Shown: positions 43,301-52,127 of the stretch, in pieces | How positions within the stretch are numbered: the stretch's first letter is position 1 | Layout of the letters: every line of letters begins with the position of its first letter | DNA from: an uncultured Kordiimonas sp. | GTDB taxonomy: Bacteria; Pseudomonadota; Alphaproteobacteria; Sphingomonadales; Kordiimonadaceae | Length of the DNA: 64,000 bases | Assembly: GCA_947503625.1 (NCBI GenBank) | Contig: CANNEK010000002.1 | Location: 682,001-746,000, forward strand | Direction: 5' to 3' | Notes under the pieces: model-generated | The model's database searches: none | What the model was told of the DNA's origin: nothing | What the model saw: the letters and a program-made list of their open reading frames with translations, nothing else | Made by a program: the position numbers and the translations under genes

Positions 43301-45061
43301 CTATTCATCTTTTTCCTCAACTTCTTCAGTTGTATCACCTGAGGCGGTTTCCTCGTCTATGGCGTCACCCATCGCAGTCTGGCCTTTGATGCCGGCCTCT
43401 TCAAGCAGGTCACGAAAAGCAAGCAGTTCTGCTTCCGCCTTTTTGCGCGGGATACCCTGGATCAAACCCTCGGTAAATCCCGGTTGACGCATGTAAACCC
43501 TGACGTGGTTTTCAGCTGAGTCCCTGCAGGCACCAGAGGTAAAATAGCCATCCGCCAGCATCTGCAGCAGCTTGCGGGACTTGTCTTGCAGGCTGATATC
43601 CAGCTGATGGATTTTCTTCAGAATCTGGGAGTTATCGAGGATCGTCTGACAAAACTGATCCAGTTTTGACGCGATTTTGCGTTTGTACATTTCCGAAAGC
43701 TCTGCGCTCAGCACTCGTTTTTGCAACTGCACCAGGTCAGTCATGCGCTGGGTGGGGTTGCTGTCGAGGCCGATAAAAACGGCCTCGTATTCCGGCCGGG
43801 ACAGGATCGGCAAAATAAAGTTGGCAACAACGCGCTTGTTTGCATCCCCTACGGTCACACACTCAAGGTCCATAAGGCTGTGAACCTGGGCGAAAGGGTT
43901 TTGAGTTTCCGCCAGCATATCCGCGATCGACTGACTGTTGATCAGTCGGCCGGATCGCGCGCGCACGCATTCCATGATTTGATCAAGCACATGAATGTCG
44001 GTATGCAGGCTTTCGAGAATATGACTGAGATCTGCCAGTGTTTTCAACTGGGAGATCAGCCCGTCGCTGCCAATGGGCTTTGGCGCTTCCACTTCAGCCT
44101 TCAGGCGATCCAGCAATACATGTTGGCTGCGCGGTAACATGTTGTCGGAAAGAAAACCATTCAGGCGCAGGACTTCTTCGCTGAAGCGCGGGGATTTCTC
44201 GTCTTCCCCCATCAGATTCAGTTCGCCCTGCTGGAAATAAGCCAGTTCCTTTATAAAGGTGCTTCTGTCTTCCTGTTCGCCCATTAACTGCACCAGAACC
44301 TGTTCGTGCATCAGATACTCGGAGATCAGCTGATCCAAAATCTCCATTACCCACACAGGTCTGTTGGCGGTCAGAAATATGATTACCCGGCCAATCTTGT
44401 CACTTAGGGTAACCGCTGGTCTCAAATATTCGACGATGGCGCAGGTCAGCAAAAACCGTTTGTTGGCTTTTTCCTCAAGGTCGGCAATCAGGGGCGCAAG
44501 CCTGCCGGTTTCCAGGGAAGGCGTGGTATCCTTGGTCGCTTTCATAATGTCGATCGACATGTCGATGACTTTATAGATCTTGCGCATGCGTTCCTGAATG
44601 GAGCCTTCTTCGCTTTCGAAGGAAACAGCAGTGCGTTGCACGGCGTTCTGCAGCCTGGTGCCTGCGTTGTAGAGCTTGTAATAGTGATCCAGAGAATGCA
44701 GCAATTCTGTTGGTGTGATCCGCCATTCAGTCAGGCTGGCATGCATCAATTCCCAAATCGAACGCCGCCCGTCAGGCCCATAGAGGTCATCCGGGGTCAG
44801 GCAGGGGGAGATGGTTCCTGTTTCATCATATTTGGATTTTTTGCGATTGCTGCCGCGTGCATAGATTTCAACAGAGGTAATTTCGTTTTCGGATTTGTCG
44901 AAGCTTTCCTTTAAAACCCGCACCCCGGTATATTGTCGGGATTTCCAGAGTTGCTCTGCCAGAGCAGTGGCGGTTCCCCGGTCTTTCTTGACGTCCAGAA
45001 TGGTCCAGCCGCTTCCGCGTCTGCCCAGAATTTCATAGTGAATATTGACGCCGTATGCCAA
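43301..45061 (-). CDS. Unrecognised 586-residue protein, mostly helical
   Basis: I do not recognise this protein. Residues 1-70 read as an alpha/beta domain (VNIHYEILGRRGSGWTILDV, then YTGVRVLKESF). The remainder (about 95-560) is predicted almost entirely helical, with LHSLDHYYKLYNAGTRLQNA and many short amphipathic helices. The last 25 residues are very acidic (EETASGDTTEEVEEKDE). There is no signal peptide or TM segment, so it is probably cytosolic. The start follows the pattern MAYGVNIHYEI. It stands alone between a convergent SdhAF4 gene and a divergent MFS gene. The helical body resembles a scaffold or signalling protein only in composition. Confidence 0.75.
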   Translation of the reverse strand: MAYGVNIHYEILGRRGSGWTILDVKKDRGTATALAEQLWKSRQYTGVRVLKESFDKSENEITSVEIYARGSNRKKSKYDETGTISPCLTPDDLYGPDGRRSIWELMHASLTEWRITPTELLHSLDHYYKLYNAGTRLQNAVQRTAVSFESEEGSIQERMRKIYKVIDMSIDIMKATKDTTPSLETGRLAPLIADLEEKANKRFLLTCAIVEYLRPAVTLSDKIGRVIIFLTANRPVWVMEILDQLISEYLMHEQVLVQLMGEQEDRSTFIKELAYFQQGELNLMGEDEKSPRFSEEVLRLNGFLSDNMLPRSQHVLLDRLKAEVEAPKPIGSDGLISQLKTLADLSHILESLHTDIHVLDQIMECVRARSGRLINSQSIADMLAETQNPFAQVHSLMDLECVTVGDANKRVVANFILPILSRPEYEAVFIGLDSNPTQRMTDLVQLQKRVLSAELSEMYKRKIASKLDQFCQTILDNSQILKKIHQLDISLQDKSRKLLQMLADGYFTSGACRDSAENHVRVYMRQPGFTEGLIQGIPRKKAEAELLAFRDLLEEAGIKGQTAMGDAIDEETASGDTTEEVEEKDE

Positions 45062-45211
45062 CCTGACCCCCGTCTAAAGCTTGCCTCGATAATGCCACAG
45101 GCGATACTGCAGCAGGCGTATAAAATTGTTTTCCCCTAAAAGCGTTAAGAAACGGTGTTTTTTTATTAAAAATAGTCTTATGCAGAGGCGTTCGCCCATT
45201 GAAAGGTTCAT

Positions 45212-46447
45212 ATGGCTTTCGTCATCAAAAATGTCCGGTTTTTAGGGTTTGGCATCGCGCTGGCCTTCCTTTCCAGTTTCGGACAGACGTATTTCATTGG
45301 GGTTTACCGCCCGGCGATTGCTGCAGAATTTGACCTGAGTAATAGCGACTTTGGCCTGTATTATCTGCTGATCACCATCGTAAGTGCCATCGGGTTGAAC
45401 AGGCTCGGTCACATTATCGATCGCGCCGCACTCACGCCTTATGTGCTCACACTGATGGGGTCGATGGCGCTGGCGTGCGTTGCTGTCGGCTTTGCCCACC
45501 AGTTCTGGATGCTCATCTTGGCGCTGATGGCGGTTCGTTTGCTGGGTCAAGGGCTGCTCACGCACGCTTCCATGACCAGCATGTCGCGCTATTTTGACCG
45601 TAACCGGGGCCTTGCCGTTGCGATTGCCGGACTCGGTTTTCCGATCGGGCAGGCCATTCTGCCCGCAGTTGCGGTCCTGTTGATGGCAGATCAGCCATGG
45701 CGAAATGGCTGGTTGGTTTTTGCTGTTGGCCTGATGGTCATAGCGTTGCCTCTGGTACTTTGGCTTTTGCGCGGGCACGGGGCACGCCATACCGACTGGC
45801 TCGCGGACCAGCAAAGGGTGGCGGTTGCTGACGATAACACAGCGGGCGCGCCAATGCGCCGTCGTGATGTACTGCGTGATGGCCGTTTTTATTTGATGCT
45901 TCCGGCGTTGATCGCCGGTCCTTTCTGGATCACCGCCGCTTTTTTCTTTGCCAGTGAACTCGCAGCTTTTGCCTTTATGGACCTGTCGGCCTTCACGGCC
46001 TTTTATGGGTTTTACGCGGTTGGGTCTGTTGCAGCCCCGTTTATCGGGGGCTTGCTTGTCGACCGCTTCGGAGGTCGCCGCTTGTTGCCGGCGTATCCGC
46101 CGCTGTTCAGTCTTTCCCTGCTTGTCATCCTGCTTGAACCGTCGGCAACGGGCGTTGCCTTGTTTATGGGTCTCATGGGTCTCGGGGCAGGTATAACGTT
46201 ACCGATCAACAACGCTGTGTGGGCGGAGCTTTATGGTACGCGCTTTCTGGGCGAGATCAAATCTCTTGCCACGTCACTGGTGGTTGTTTCAACAGCGCTT
46301 GCTCCGTTTCTGGTGGGGCTTGCTCTGGACGCACACGTTGAGCTGTCGGCAATTTGGGCGTTTGGCGTCGTTTACTGTGCGCTATCTACACTGTTGGCTG
46401 TGCCTGTTGCCCGTCAATCCGGTAACTCGCCTTTTTCACGCAAATAG
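45212..46447 (+). CDS. MFS transporter
   Basis: This 411-residue protein has 12 TM helices in two six-helix halves, with a central cytoplasmic loop at about 195-220. The first half has GVYRPAIAAEFDLSNSDFGLYY, and the second half FIGGLLVDRFGGRRLLP, a conserved MFS loop motif. It resembles the oxalate/formate- or cyanate-type MFS group by eye, but no substrate can be named. The start has GAAAGG upstream. The 3' end overlaps the convergent epimerase gene by 34 bases. Confidence 0.85.
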   Translation: MAFVIKNVRFLGFGIALAFLSSFGQTYFIGVYRPAIAAEFDLSNSDFGLYYLLITIVSAIGLNRLGHIIDRAALTPYVLTLMGSMALACVAVGFAHQFWMLILALMAVRLLGQGLLTHASMTSMSRYFDRNRGLAVAIAGLGFPIGQAILPAVAVLLMADQPWRNGWLVFAVGLMVIALPLVLWLLRGHGARHTDWLADQQRVAVADDNTAGAPMRRRDVLRDGRFYLMLPALIAGPFWITAAFFFASELAAFAFMDLSAFTAFYGFYAVGSVAAPFIGGLLVDRFGGRRLLPAYPPLFSLSLLVILLEPSATGVALFMGLMGLGAGITLPINNAVWAELYGTRFLGEIKSLATSLVVVSTALAPFLVGLALDAHVELSAIWAFGVVYCALSTLLAVPVARQSGNSPFSRK

Positions 46448-47397
46448 GCGATGGCTTCATCCACAGATTGTTCCAGTGGCACATCGCGGTACCCGAGTTC
46501 CCTGATCGCCCTATCATAGTTTACCGTGTAGCTCTGGCAGGCAAAATAGGCCTCTTCAAGGGTGACTTGTGGTCTTTTGCCGGTAATGAGCGAGACAATA
46601 TTCAGGACCCTTGCGAACGACTTCAGTACGAAGGCTGACAGCGGTTTTTTGGGTGTAGGTTTCCCCAGTTTGCTTGCAGCAAGGCTCAGGAACTCATGAA
46701 AAGTCGCATAAGGGCCACCCAGAATATAATTCTGGCCTGTTTCCCCTTTTTCATACGCGGCCAGCATGCCTTCGGCAACAGCACGACCGTTGGCGAAATT
46801 GCCATTTCCGGGTGGAACCGTCGGCAGCGTACCTTCTGCCATCATCCTGATCATGCGCACCCAGTTCTGGTCGTCATAGCGGCCGACAACATCTGTTGGG
46901 TTTACAATAACCGCATCCAGACCGCGATCTGTCGCTTCCTTCACCTTGCGTTCCGCATAGGATTTTGAATGAATATAACCAACCCAGCTGGCGGCACCGA
47001 AGCGGGGCGTGTCATCGTCGATCGTGTTTTCGTGTTCGCCGTAAACCACAATGGACGAAACATGCACCATGCGCTTTGCGTCCCTGTCAACGACGGCTTG
47101 AAGAAGCGCTGCTGTGCCTTCAACGTTGGTGCGATGTTGGCGATCATTGTATTTTGACCAGGTGCCGACGTCAGCGGCCACGTGAAACACGCAGTCCACA
47201 TTGTCTGGAAGCGCCGCCATCATTGAAGCAGGGTCGGTCAGGTCCGCTCTGGCGAGGTTAACACTATCCGGCAGTATGGTTGCAGCTTTCTCCGGGTCGC
47301 GAACCCCGGCAATGATGGTCCACTCGTTTTCACAGAGAACATCAACAAGATGCCTGCCTAAAAAGCCGGTAGCCCCTGTCACAAACGCTGTTGGCAT
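46414..47397 (-). CDS. NAD-dependent epimerase/dehydratase (extended SDR)
   Basis: ATG 47397 has AAGGAA upstream and gives 327 residues. The N-terminal nucleotide motif is TGATGFLGRH (7-16). The catalytic Tyr-x3-Lys lies in YIHSKSYAERK (about 143-153), and VIVNPTDVVGRYD follows. It resembles the dihydroflavonol-4-reductase/HpnA-like group of extended SDRs. Substrate unknown. The C-terminal coding end (YLREKGELPD) overlaps the MFS gene by 34 bases on the opposite strand, and both ends look natural. Confidence 0.87.
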   Translation of the reverse strand: MPTAFVTGATGFLGRHLVDVLCENEWTIIAGVRDPEKAATILPDSVNLARADLTDPASMMAALPDNVDCVFHVAADVGTWSKYNDRQHRTNVEGTAALLQAVVDRDAKRMVHVSSIVVYGEHENTIDDDTPRFGAASWVGYIHSKSYAERKVKEATDRGLDAVIVNPTDVVGRYDDQNWVRMIRMMAEGTLPTVPPGNGNFANGRAVAEGMLAAYEKGETGQNYILGGPYATFHEFLSLAASKLGKPTPKKPLSAFVLKSFARVLNIVSLITGKRPQVTLEEAYFACQSYTVNYDRAIRELGYRDVPLEQSVDEAIAYLREKGELPD

Positions 47398-47499
47398 GCT
47401 GTATTCCTTATCAAATTCCTTGCCACCATAGCTTGTTGCCGTTAGATCACTAGCCTCTTTGGTTGGGGGCCTGTGCATAATCGTCGACTGGAATGAAAT

Positions 47500-48486
47500 A
47501 TGAGTAAAATTTTTCCTGTTAATGTCAAATCCTGTTTTGCAGCATTTATCGTGCTAATCGCCGGAATGACCGTACCTGCCCAAGCAGCACCGCCCGCCGG
47601 CCTTGAGGACATGCTTAAAACCGCTGTTGCAAACGGTGATGAAGCAACCTTTGATATGCTGGTTGAAACAGCTCTCAAAACCTGGCCTGCCAGCCGGCTG
47701 GATATCCTGAAAGCTGCCAGCGATATTCAACAGGAGTGGGTGGCCATAGATTTCCGGAGTGAAGTGGTCGAAGCCGCCGCCGCCGCCGAGGAAGCCGAGC
47801 GAAAATCAAGGGCCCGAGGCATTATCTATTTCCTGGACCCGTCTCTCTGGAACACAACCGCCCAGTTTGGCGCGTCAAGCAGCACCGGTGATACAGACGA
47901 GAAGTCTATCGCGCTGGGCCTTGCTATGAGCCGCGATTTCGGCGCGAAATGGAGCCATGATTTTAATTTGGACTTTGACTTTGCCCGCAGCCAGGGGGTG
48001 ACCACCCGGCGGCGTATTTTGTCACGCCTGCAGACCAATTATAAAATTGGCAAAGGGTATTATGTTTCGAACTATTTTGAGGCGGACTTCAATAAATTCT
48101 CGGGTTTCGATCACCGGCTTCTGGATTCTGTGGCCATTGGTGCACAGCTGGTTAAAACAGACCGCCAGTCATTGCGGCTTGAGGGTGGTCCGGGTGTGCG
48201 AGTCAATAACTTTGAAAACAGTACCGAGACGTCGACAGAGTTTCTTGGCCGGGTTTCAACCACCTATGATCTGAAGCTGACCGACAACATAGACTTCAAG
48301 GATCAGGCTTCAATGATTTTCGGCACGGGCTCTATCACGTTTGACAACAGGGCAACATTCGGTGCGCAGATCAACACAGCATTGGCCGCGCGCCTGTCCT
48401 TTCAGGTGCAGTATGATTCCGATGCACCTGTAAACGCTGCGGCGTGGGACACGGTGACCCGTGCGACACTGGTATACAAGTTTTAG
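47500..48486 (+). CDS. DUF481-family outer-membrane protein
   Basis: The 328-residue product has a signal peptide (1-29, cleavage near AQA-APP) and a short helical region (about 30-105) with an Ala/Glu-rich stretch. The C-terminal half is a DUF481 beta-barrel (about 115-328) resembling the salt-induced YdiY family. Alternating strands such as FNLDFDFARSQG and the terminal Phe in LVYKF support an outer-membrane location. The function of the family is not known. It ends three bases before the convergent yjbQ-like gene. Confidence 0.85.
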   Translation: MSKIFPVNVKSCFAAFIVLIAGMTVPAQAAPPAGLEDMLKTAVANGDEATFDMLVETALKTWPASRLDILKAASDIQQEWVAIDFRSEVVEAAAAAEEAERKSRARGIIYFLDPSLWNTTAQFGASSSTGDTDEKSIALGLAMSRDFGAKWSHDFNLDFDFARSQGVTTRRRILSRLQTNYKIGKGYYVSNYFEADFNKFSGFDHRLLDSVAIGAQLVKTDRQSLRLEGGPGVRVNNFENSTETSTEFLGRVSTTYDLKLTDNIDFKDQASMIFGTGSITFDNRATFGAQINTALAARLSFQVQYDSDAPVNAAAWDTVTRATLVYKF

Positions 48487-48489
48487 GGG

Positions 48490-48915
48490 TTACGCCCCCA
48501 GAATATGACAGGCGATGCGGCGATGGTGGCCGCGCCGCCTGTGTTCCAGCAGATAAATACCTTGCCATGTACCGAGCCGCAATTGCCCTTCCATGACAGG
48601 AATAGAGAGCGAAGTTGCCGTCAGTGCTGATTTGATATGCGCCGGCATGTCGTCAGCGCCCTCAGCGGTGTGCCGGTACAAGCTGGTGCTCTCTGGCGCC
48701 AATCTTGACAACGCGCCAACAAGATCGGTTTGCACATCGGGGTCCGCATTTTCCTGAATGGTCAGGGATGCCGATGTGTGCTGTACCAGTAACGTCAGCA
48801 GCCCTGAACCAATGCCGCTTTCCTGAACAAACCGGACAACATCGCTGGTAAATTCATACGCGCCGGTGCCGCGAGTTTGCAGGTCGATGGTGCCTTGAAG
48901 TTGCTCGGACGCCAT
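48490..48915 (-). CDS. YjbQ/UPF0047 family protein
   Basis: This 141-residue protein matches the secondary thiamine-phosphate synthase (YjbQ) family. The signature LVQHTSASLTIQENADPDV (about 53-71) and the C-terminal GTWQGIYLLEHRRRGHHR with metal-binding histidines are intact. E. coli YjbQ has weak thiamine-phosphate synthase activity, and the physiological role is unclear. It starts five bases after the Hsp20 stop and is probably co-transcribed. Confidence 0.92.
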   Translation of the reverse strand: MASEQLQGTIDLQTRGTGAYEFTSDVVRFVQESGIGSGLLTLLVQHTSASLTIQENADPDVQTDLVGALSRLAPESTSLYRHTAEGADDMPAHIKSALTATSLSIPVMEGQLRLGTWQGIYLLEHRRRGHHRRIACHILGA

Positions 48916-48920
48916 GCCCT

Positions 48921-49331
48921 TTATCCGCGGATCGGGATGGTTTTCACCGCAGGTTCCGCGATAGGGCGATTGAGGTCGATATGCAGCAAGCCATTTTCCA
49001 TGAAGGCATCGACCACTTCCATACCATCTGCGAGAACAAATTTGCGAACGAACTGACGCGCTGCAATGCCGCGGTGCAGGAAGTCTTTTTCGCCAGTGTC
49101 GTCGGACTGTTTGCCGCGAATGATTAACTGGTTTGCTTCCAGCGAAATGGCCACATCGTCGCGGGTGAAACCGGCAACCGCCAAGGTAATGCGGATGTCT
49201 TCCTCGCCCTTGTGTTCGATGTTATAGGGCGGATAGCCTTCGCCGGCATTTTTGGCGACACTGTCGAGGATATCCTCAAGCTGGTCGAAGCCGAGTAGAA
49301 AAGGGCTGTTGAAAACTGAAACACGGGACAT
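48921..49331 (-). CDS. Small heat-shock protein Hsp20 (IbpA-like)
   Basis: ATG 49331 has GGAGG seven bases upstream and gives 136 residues. The alpha-crystallin domain (about 33-125) shows IEHKGEEDIRITLAVAGFTRDDVAISLEANQLIIRG (given in part), FLHRGIAARQFVRKFVLADG and the IxI-like tail in VKTIPIRG. The N-terminus MSRVSVFNSPFLLGFDQLED fits the alphaproteobacterial Hsp20 class A. It acts as an ATP-independent holdase. A possible heat-shock promoter lies upstream; YjbQ follows. Confidence 0.94.
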   Translation of the reverse strand: MSRVSVFNSPFLLGFDQLEDILDSVAKNAGEGYPPYNIEHKGEEDIRITLAVAGFTRDDVAISLEANQLIIRGKQSDDTGEKDFLHRGIAARQFVRKFVLADGMEVVDAFMENGLLHIDLNRPIAEPAVKTIPIRG

Positions 49332-49399
49332 TGAGGCACCTCCACTTTGAGCATGACAGCGCTCGGAGGCCCCGGTGGGCACCGTCTTCGCGCGTGCAT

Positions 49400-49431
49400 C
49401 CAATGTGCGCTCAGCGATGCCATGTTTCAAG
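49400..49431 (-). promoter_or_regulatory. Possible RpoH (sigma-32) promoter for hsp20
   Basis: On the minus strand CTTGAAA (49431 to 49425) matches the sigma-32 -35 exactly. The -10 is weak: CACATTGG begins 17 bases later, against a CCCCAT or CyTAT consensus. Its position about 70 bases upstream of the hsp20 start is suitable. The weak -10 keeps confidence low. Confidence 0.35.
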
Positions 49432-49468
49432 GGTTTTGGTGTTTAACGTTTATCTGAAACGTCTCCGC

Positions 49469-50806
49469 TCAACGACTGGCGACTGAAACACCGGCTGCTT
49501 CGACCACTTCAGCGTTTGGTAGTTTGCCTTCGCTGGTTTCGGGTGGCCTGATCCAGCAGCGCGTGCCGCGCAGCTTCAACTCGTCACACAGACGTCTGGC
49601 GTCGGCGAGTGTTTTAAGTGGTCCGGCATTGAGGCGGTAATAAAAGCCGGAAGGGCCGTCTTCGCGGCTGCCGAAATCCACCTCCGACCGGCGTGGCGGG
49701 ATGTCTGCAAGGATATCGATGTTGCGTTCCAGCAAAATGTCCCAACCGCGCATCAGGCGGTCAATCGACCGGTATGCCCCTATTTGCAGTGCCCAACCCT
49801 CCGGCTCCAGCAGTGGTGGCACATCACCGGGTTGATAATTGTCTGGTGTAACTTCCTTGATAGCTGCTTCCGTGACCTGAACAGGTTCCGCGGCGCTTGC
49901 CAATTGTTCCGGTTTCGAAACAAAGCGCTGTGCAGCCAGCATGCGATCATCGTTTTCTTCCAGTGACAGGTTAGCGGTTTCGGCCCGGGTCCATTCAGGT
50001 TCAATGGTTCCGGTTACCAGCGCCTGCATGCGCTCTGCTTCCCCGAGACTTGTGAGCGACCGGTAAAAAGTGAAGGTTTCGTTGACACTGGCGGCATCAA
50101 GGTCAAGCCTCGCTATCTGGTATGCGCGGTCTTCGCGGCCTGCCAGCAAATAGGCCATCGCCAGGTTTTGCCGGTCCCGGGCTTTGGCGACACCGCTGGT
50201 TAACATCGGCTCCAATATCGAGATAGCGGCATCCGGCTGGCCACTTGCCGCCAGAACCAGCGCTTTGTTGGATAGGCCCGAGGGGTCTGTAGCATTATTC
50301 AATATGCTGATGGCCATCATGGTATTGCCTGTGGCGGCCAGCGCGATTGCGAGGCCCGAGCGCGGGCGGCTATCATTGGGCAGCATTCTTCTTGCCAGCG
50401 AAAAACCTTCCAGGGCTTCGTCAAATCGGCCCAATGCCAGTGCGGCCTTTCCGTAGCTGTAATATGTTGTGCCAGACAATTCTTGTGCGGGATCGTCAAC
50501 CATAGTCACAAGGAGCTGGTATGCTGCTTCCAGATTGCCCATCGCCAGCAGGCTGTCTGCAAGCCCGGTCATCGCATCAGGGGCATGTGTGGTTTTAGCC
50601 AGATGACGAAACAGCGGAATCGCTGCTTCATGATCGCCGCTTGCTGCCATTTCTGTTGCGATAGCCTGCAAACCGCCCGGTTTTTCCGCTGCGGTGGACG
50701 CCTGTGCTCGTGCAACTTGTTGCGGCACGCCTCCATAGGCGCACGCGGCAAGTGCCAGTCCGCAGCTGCTTGCCACAATAGGTTTTAATAAACGTGAAAT
50801 AGCCAT
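49469..50806 (-). CDS. Lipoprotein with TPR repeats and a C-terminal SPOR domain
   Basis: The 445-residue product has a lipobox in LALAACAYG (Cys22). Multiple TPR-like helical pairs follow (about 45-270), including AAIPLFRHLAKTTHAPDAMTGLADSLLAMGNLEAAYQLL (given in part). A low-complexity linker leads to a SPOR domain (about 340-425, WALQIGAYRSIDRLMRGWD and FYYRLNAGPLKTLADARRLCDELK). SPOR domains bind denuded peptidoglycan at division sites. The protein is probably anchored in the outer membrane and linked to cell-wall remodelling. It is divergent from another SPOR-like protein. Confidence 0.85.
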   Translation of the reverse strand: MAISRLLKPIVASSCGLALAACAYGGVPQQVARAQASTAAEKPGGLQAIATEMAASGDHEAAIPLFRHLAKTTHAPDAMTGLADSLLAMGNLEAAYQLLVTMVDDPAQELSGTTYYSYGKAALALGRFDEALEGFSLARRMLPNDSRPRSGLAIALAATGNTMMAISILNNATDPSGLSNKALVLAASGQPDAAISILEPMLTSGVAKARDRQNLAMAYLLAGREDRAYQIARLDLDAASVNETFTFYRSLTSLGEAERMQALVTGTIEPEWTRAETANLSLEENDDRMLAAQRFVSKPEQLASAAEPVQVTEAAIKEVTPDNYQPGDVPPLLEPEGWALQIGAYRSIDRLMRGWDILLERNIDILADIPPRRSEVDFGSREDGPSGFYYRLNAGPLKTLADARRLCDELKLRGTRCWIRPPETSEGKLPNAEVVEAAGVSVASR

Positions 50807-50918
50807 GATCTTGCCTGATAAGCTTTCTGAGTTTTTTTTGAACCTGACGTCATTTGCCTGTAACGTGGTTCAACCCTAAACTCCGACGCGTGAAAGAAGA
50901 TTTAAGGGTTGTTTTCGC

Positions 50919-50956
50919 TTTTAGGCGAGTTTGGTTCAATTTTTAGCGAGTTTGGT
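50919..50956 (+). repeat. Imperfect direct repeat upstream of the Sel1/SPOR gene
   Basis: TTTTAGGCGAGTTTGGT (50919-50935) is repeated as TTTTAGCGAGTTTGGT (50941-50956), differing by one deleted G and offset by about two helical turns. It lies in the region between the divergent SPOR genes. A regulator-binding role is possible, though slippage duplication is also an explanation. Confidence 0.6.
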
Positions 50957-50975
50957 GCCGGTTTTGTTAAAAAGG

Positions 50976-51956
50976 ATGACTTTAAATACGAAGGCACAGG
51001 CCTTTATGAGCCTGTTTGTCGTGTGCCTTAGCCTTGTCGGGCTTTTCTCTTCGCCTGTGACATCTCAAGATGTTTCGTCCCAGACGGCCGACGAACGGTC
51101 GGTCATGGATGCGCTGGATGCCATCCGGAATGGGGAGTTCCAAAAGGGCACTACTATTCTGCGGCGTCTGGCAGAGCAGGCAAATCCCGACGCTTTGTTT
51201 CATCTGGCGGAAATGGCGCGCCTGGGTATTGGCGCCGAGGCGTCGATGCCGACAGCCATCATGTTCTACCGGCTTTCCGGTAAGCTCGGGAATGACGAAG
51301 CTGCGCTGAAACTTGCCAATATCCTCTATTTTGATGGTGAAAAAACTGCGGGGGAAGTTTCGGAAGCTCTGGCGATCTGGCAGGAACAGGCACTGAAGGG
51401 CAGTGCGGAAGCAGCTTATCTGCTGGGTATATTGTACTGGAACGGCGAAAATGGCCGAACCCCGGACCCTATCCGCGGATATGGCCTTGTCTGGCGTGCG
51501 GCTCAGGCAGGATACCAGAGCGCAGTCGAATCCGAACTTGAAATGCGCTCCTTACTGGAAGGGGAAGCCCGCCGGTCCGGTCAGGCGTATGGTCAGCGCC
51601 TTGAAGAGTTCGGGTTTTCCGATGAGTTGCTGGACATGGATCTTTTGGTTGAAGGCTGGGAACCGGACGAAAAGACAGAGGAAGTCGTTCAGAAACCCGA
51701 GGACTGGAGCAAAGTGTGGCACCTGGAAGTTGGATTTGCCATGCGCGAAGGTGACGCCACCGCGCTTCTCGAAGAGATTAACACCGAACATGAACAATTG
51801 GTGGGCGGCCTCTACAGCGAGTTATCTCCCTCACCTAACCGGATTGGCAGATTCAAGCTGGTGTTTGGACCGCTTGACGGATTGAATGCGGCTGTCAGTA
51901 TGTGCGTTTCTCTCAAGCGGTCAGGTTACGATTGTTTTGCCAAGCCTCCATCTTAA
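50976..51956 (+). CDS. Sel1-repeat secreted protein with SPOR-like C-terminal domain
   Basis: ATG 50976 gives 326 residues. A TTG start at 50931 and an ATG at 51006 are alternatives, and no start has an ideal Shine-Dalgarno. A signal peptide (about 1-31) is followed by Sel1/TPR-like repeats (about 45-200, for example NPDALFHLAEMARLGIGAEA and SAEAAYLLGILYWNGENG). The C-terminal 80 residues form a SPOR-like fold (WHLEVGFAMREGD, then FKLVFGPLDGLNAAVSMCVSL). It is periplasmic and may interact with peptidoglycan. It is the divergent partner of the TPR/SPOR lipoprotein. Confidence 0.78.
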   Translation: MTLNTKAQAFMSLFVVCLSLVGLFSSPVTSQDVSSQTADERSVMDALDAIRNGEFQKGTTILRRLAEQANPDALFHLAEMARLGIGAEASMPTAIMFYRLSGKLGNDEAALKLANILYFDGEKTAGEVSEALAIWQEQALKGSAEAAYLLGILYWNGENGRTPDPIRGYGLVWRAAQAGYQSAVESELEMRSLLEGEARRSGQAYGQRLEEFGFSDELLDMDLLVEGWEPDEKTEEVVQKPEDWSKVWHLEVGFAMREGDATALLEEINTEHEQLVGGLYSELSPSPNRIGRFKLVFGPLDGLNAAVSMCVSLKRSGYDCFAKPPS

Positions 51957-51992
51957 GCGATTTGTGCAGCCGCTTTGAGACGGTCGGAAAAT

Positions 51993-52027
51993 GCGCGGGA
52001 GCCGACCGAGCATCACAGCTCCCGCGC
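51993..52027 (+). terminator. Large GC-rich hairpin after the Sel1/SPOR gene
   Basis: GCGCGGGAGC (51993-52002) pairs perfectly with GCTCCCGCGC (52018-52027) across a 15-base loop. There is no U-tract in either direction. It may be a 3'-end stabiliser or a Rho-assisted terminator for the gene ending at 51956, or for the leftward gene ending at 52128. Confidence 0.45.
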
Positions 52028-52127
52028 GTACGAGGCCTCCAGACAATGCACTAGATGTCTATAGGAAGCCTCGCCCCAGCCGAATTTGGTGTGCCTTCTC
52101 CGTTGTGGGGGGTCAGGAGATGCCGCA

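Noticed and set aside
50901-50956. CtrA-like binding site near TTTAAGGGTT
   Set aside because: No TTAA-N7-TTAA arrangement is present; only one half resembles the motif.
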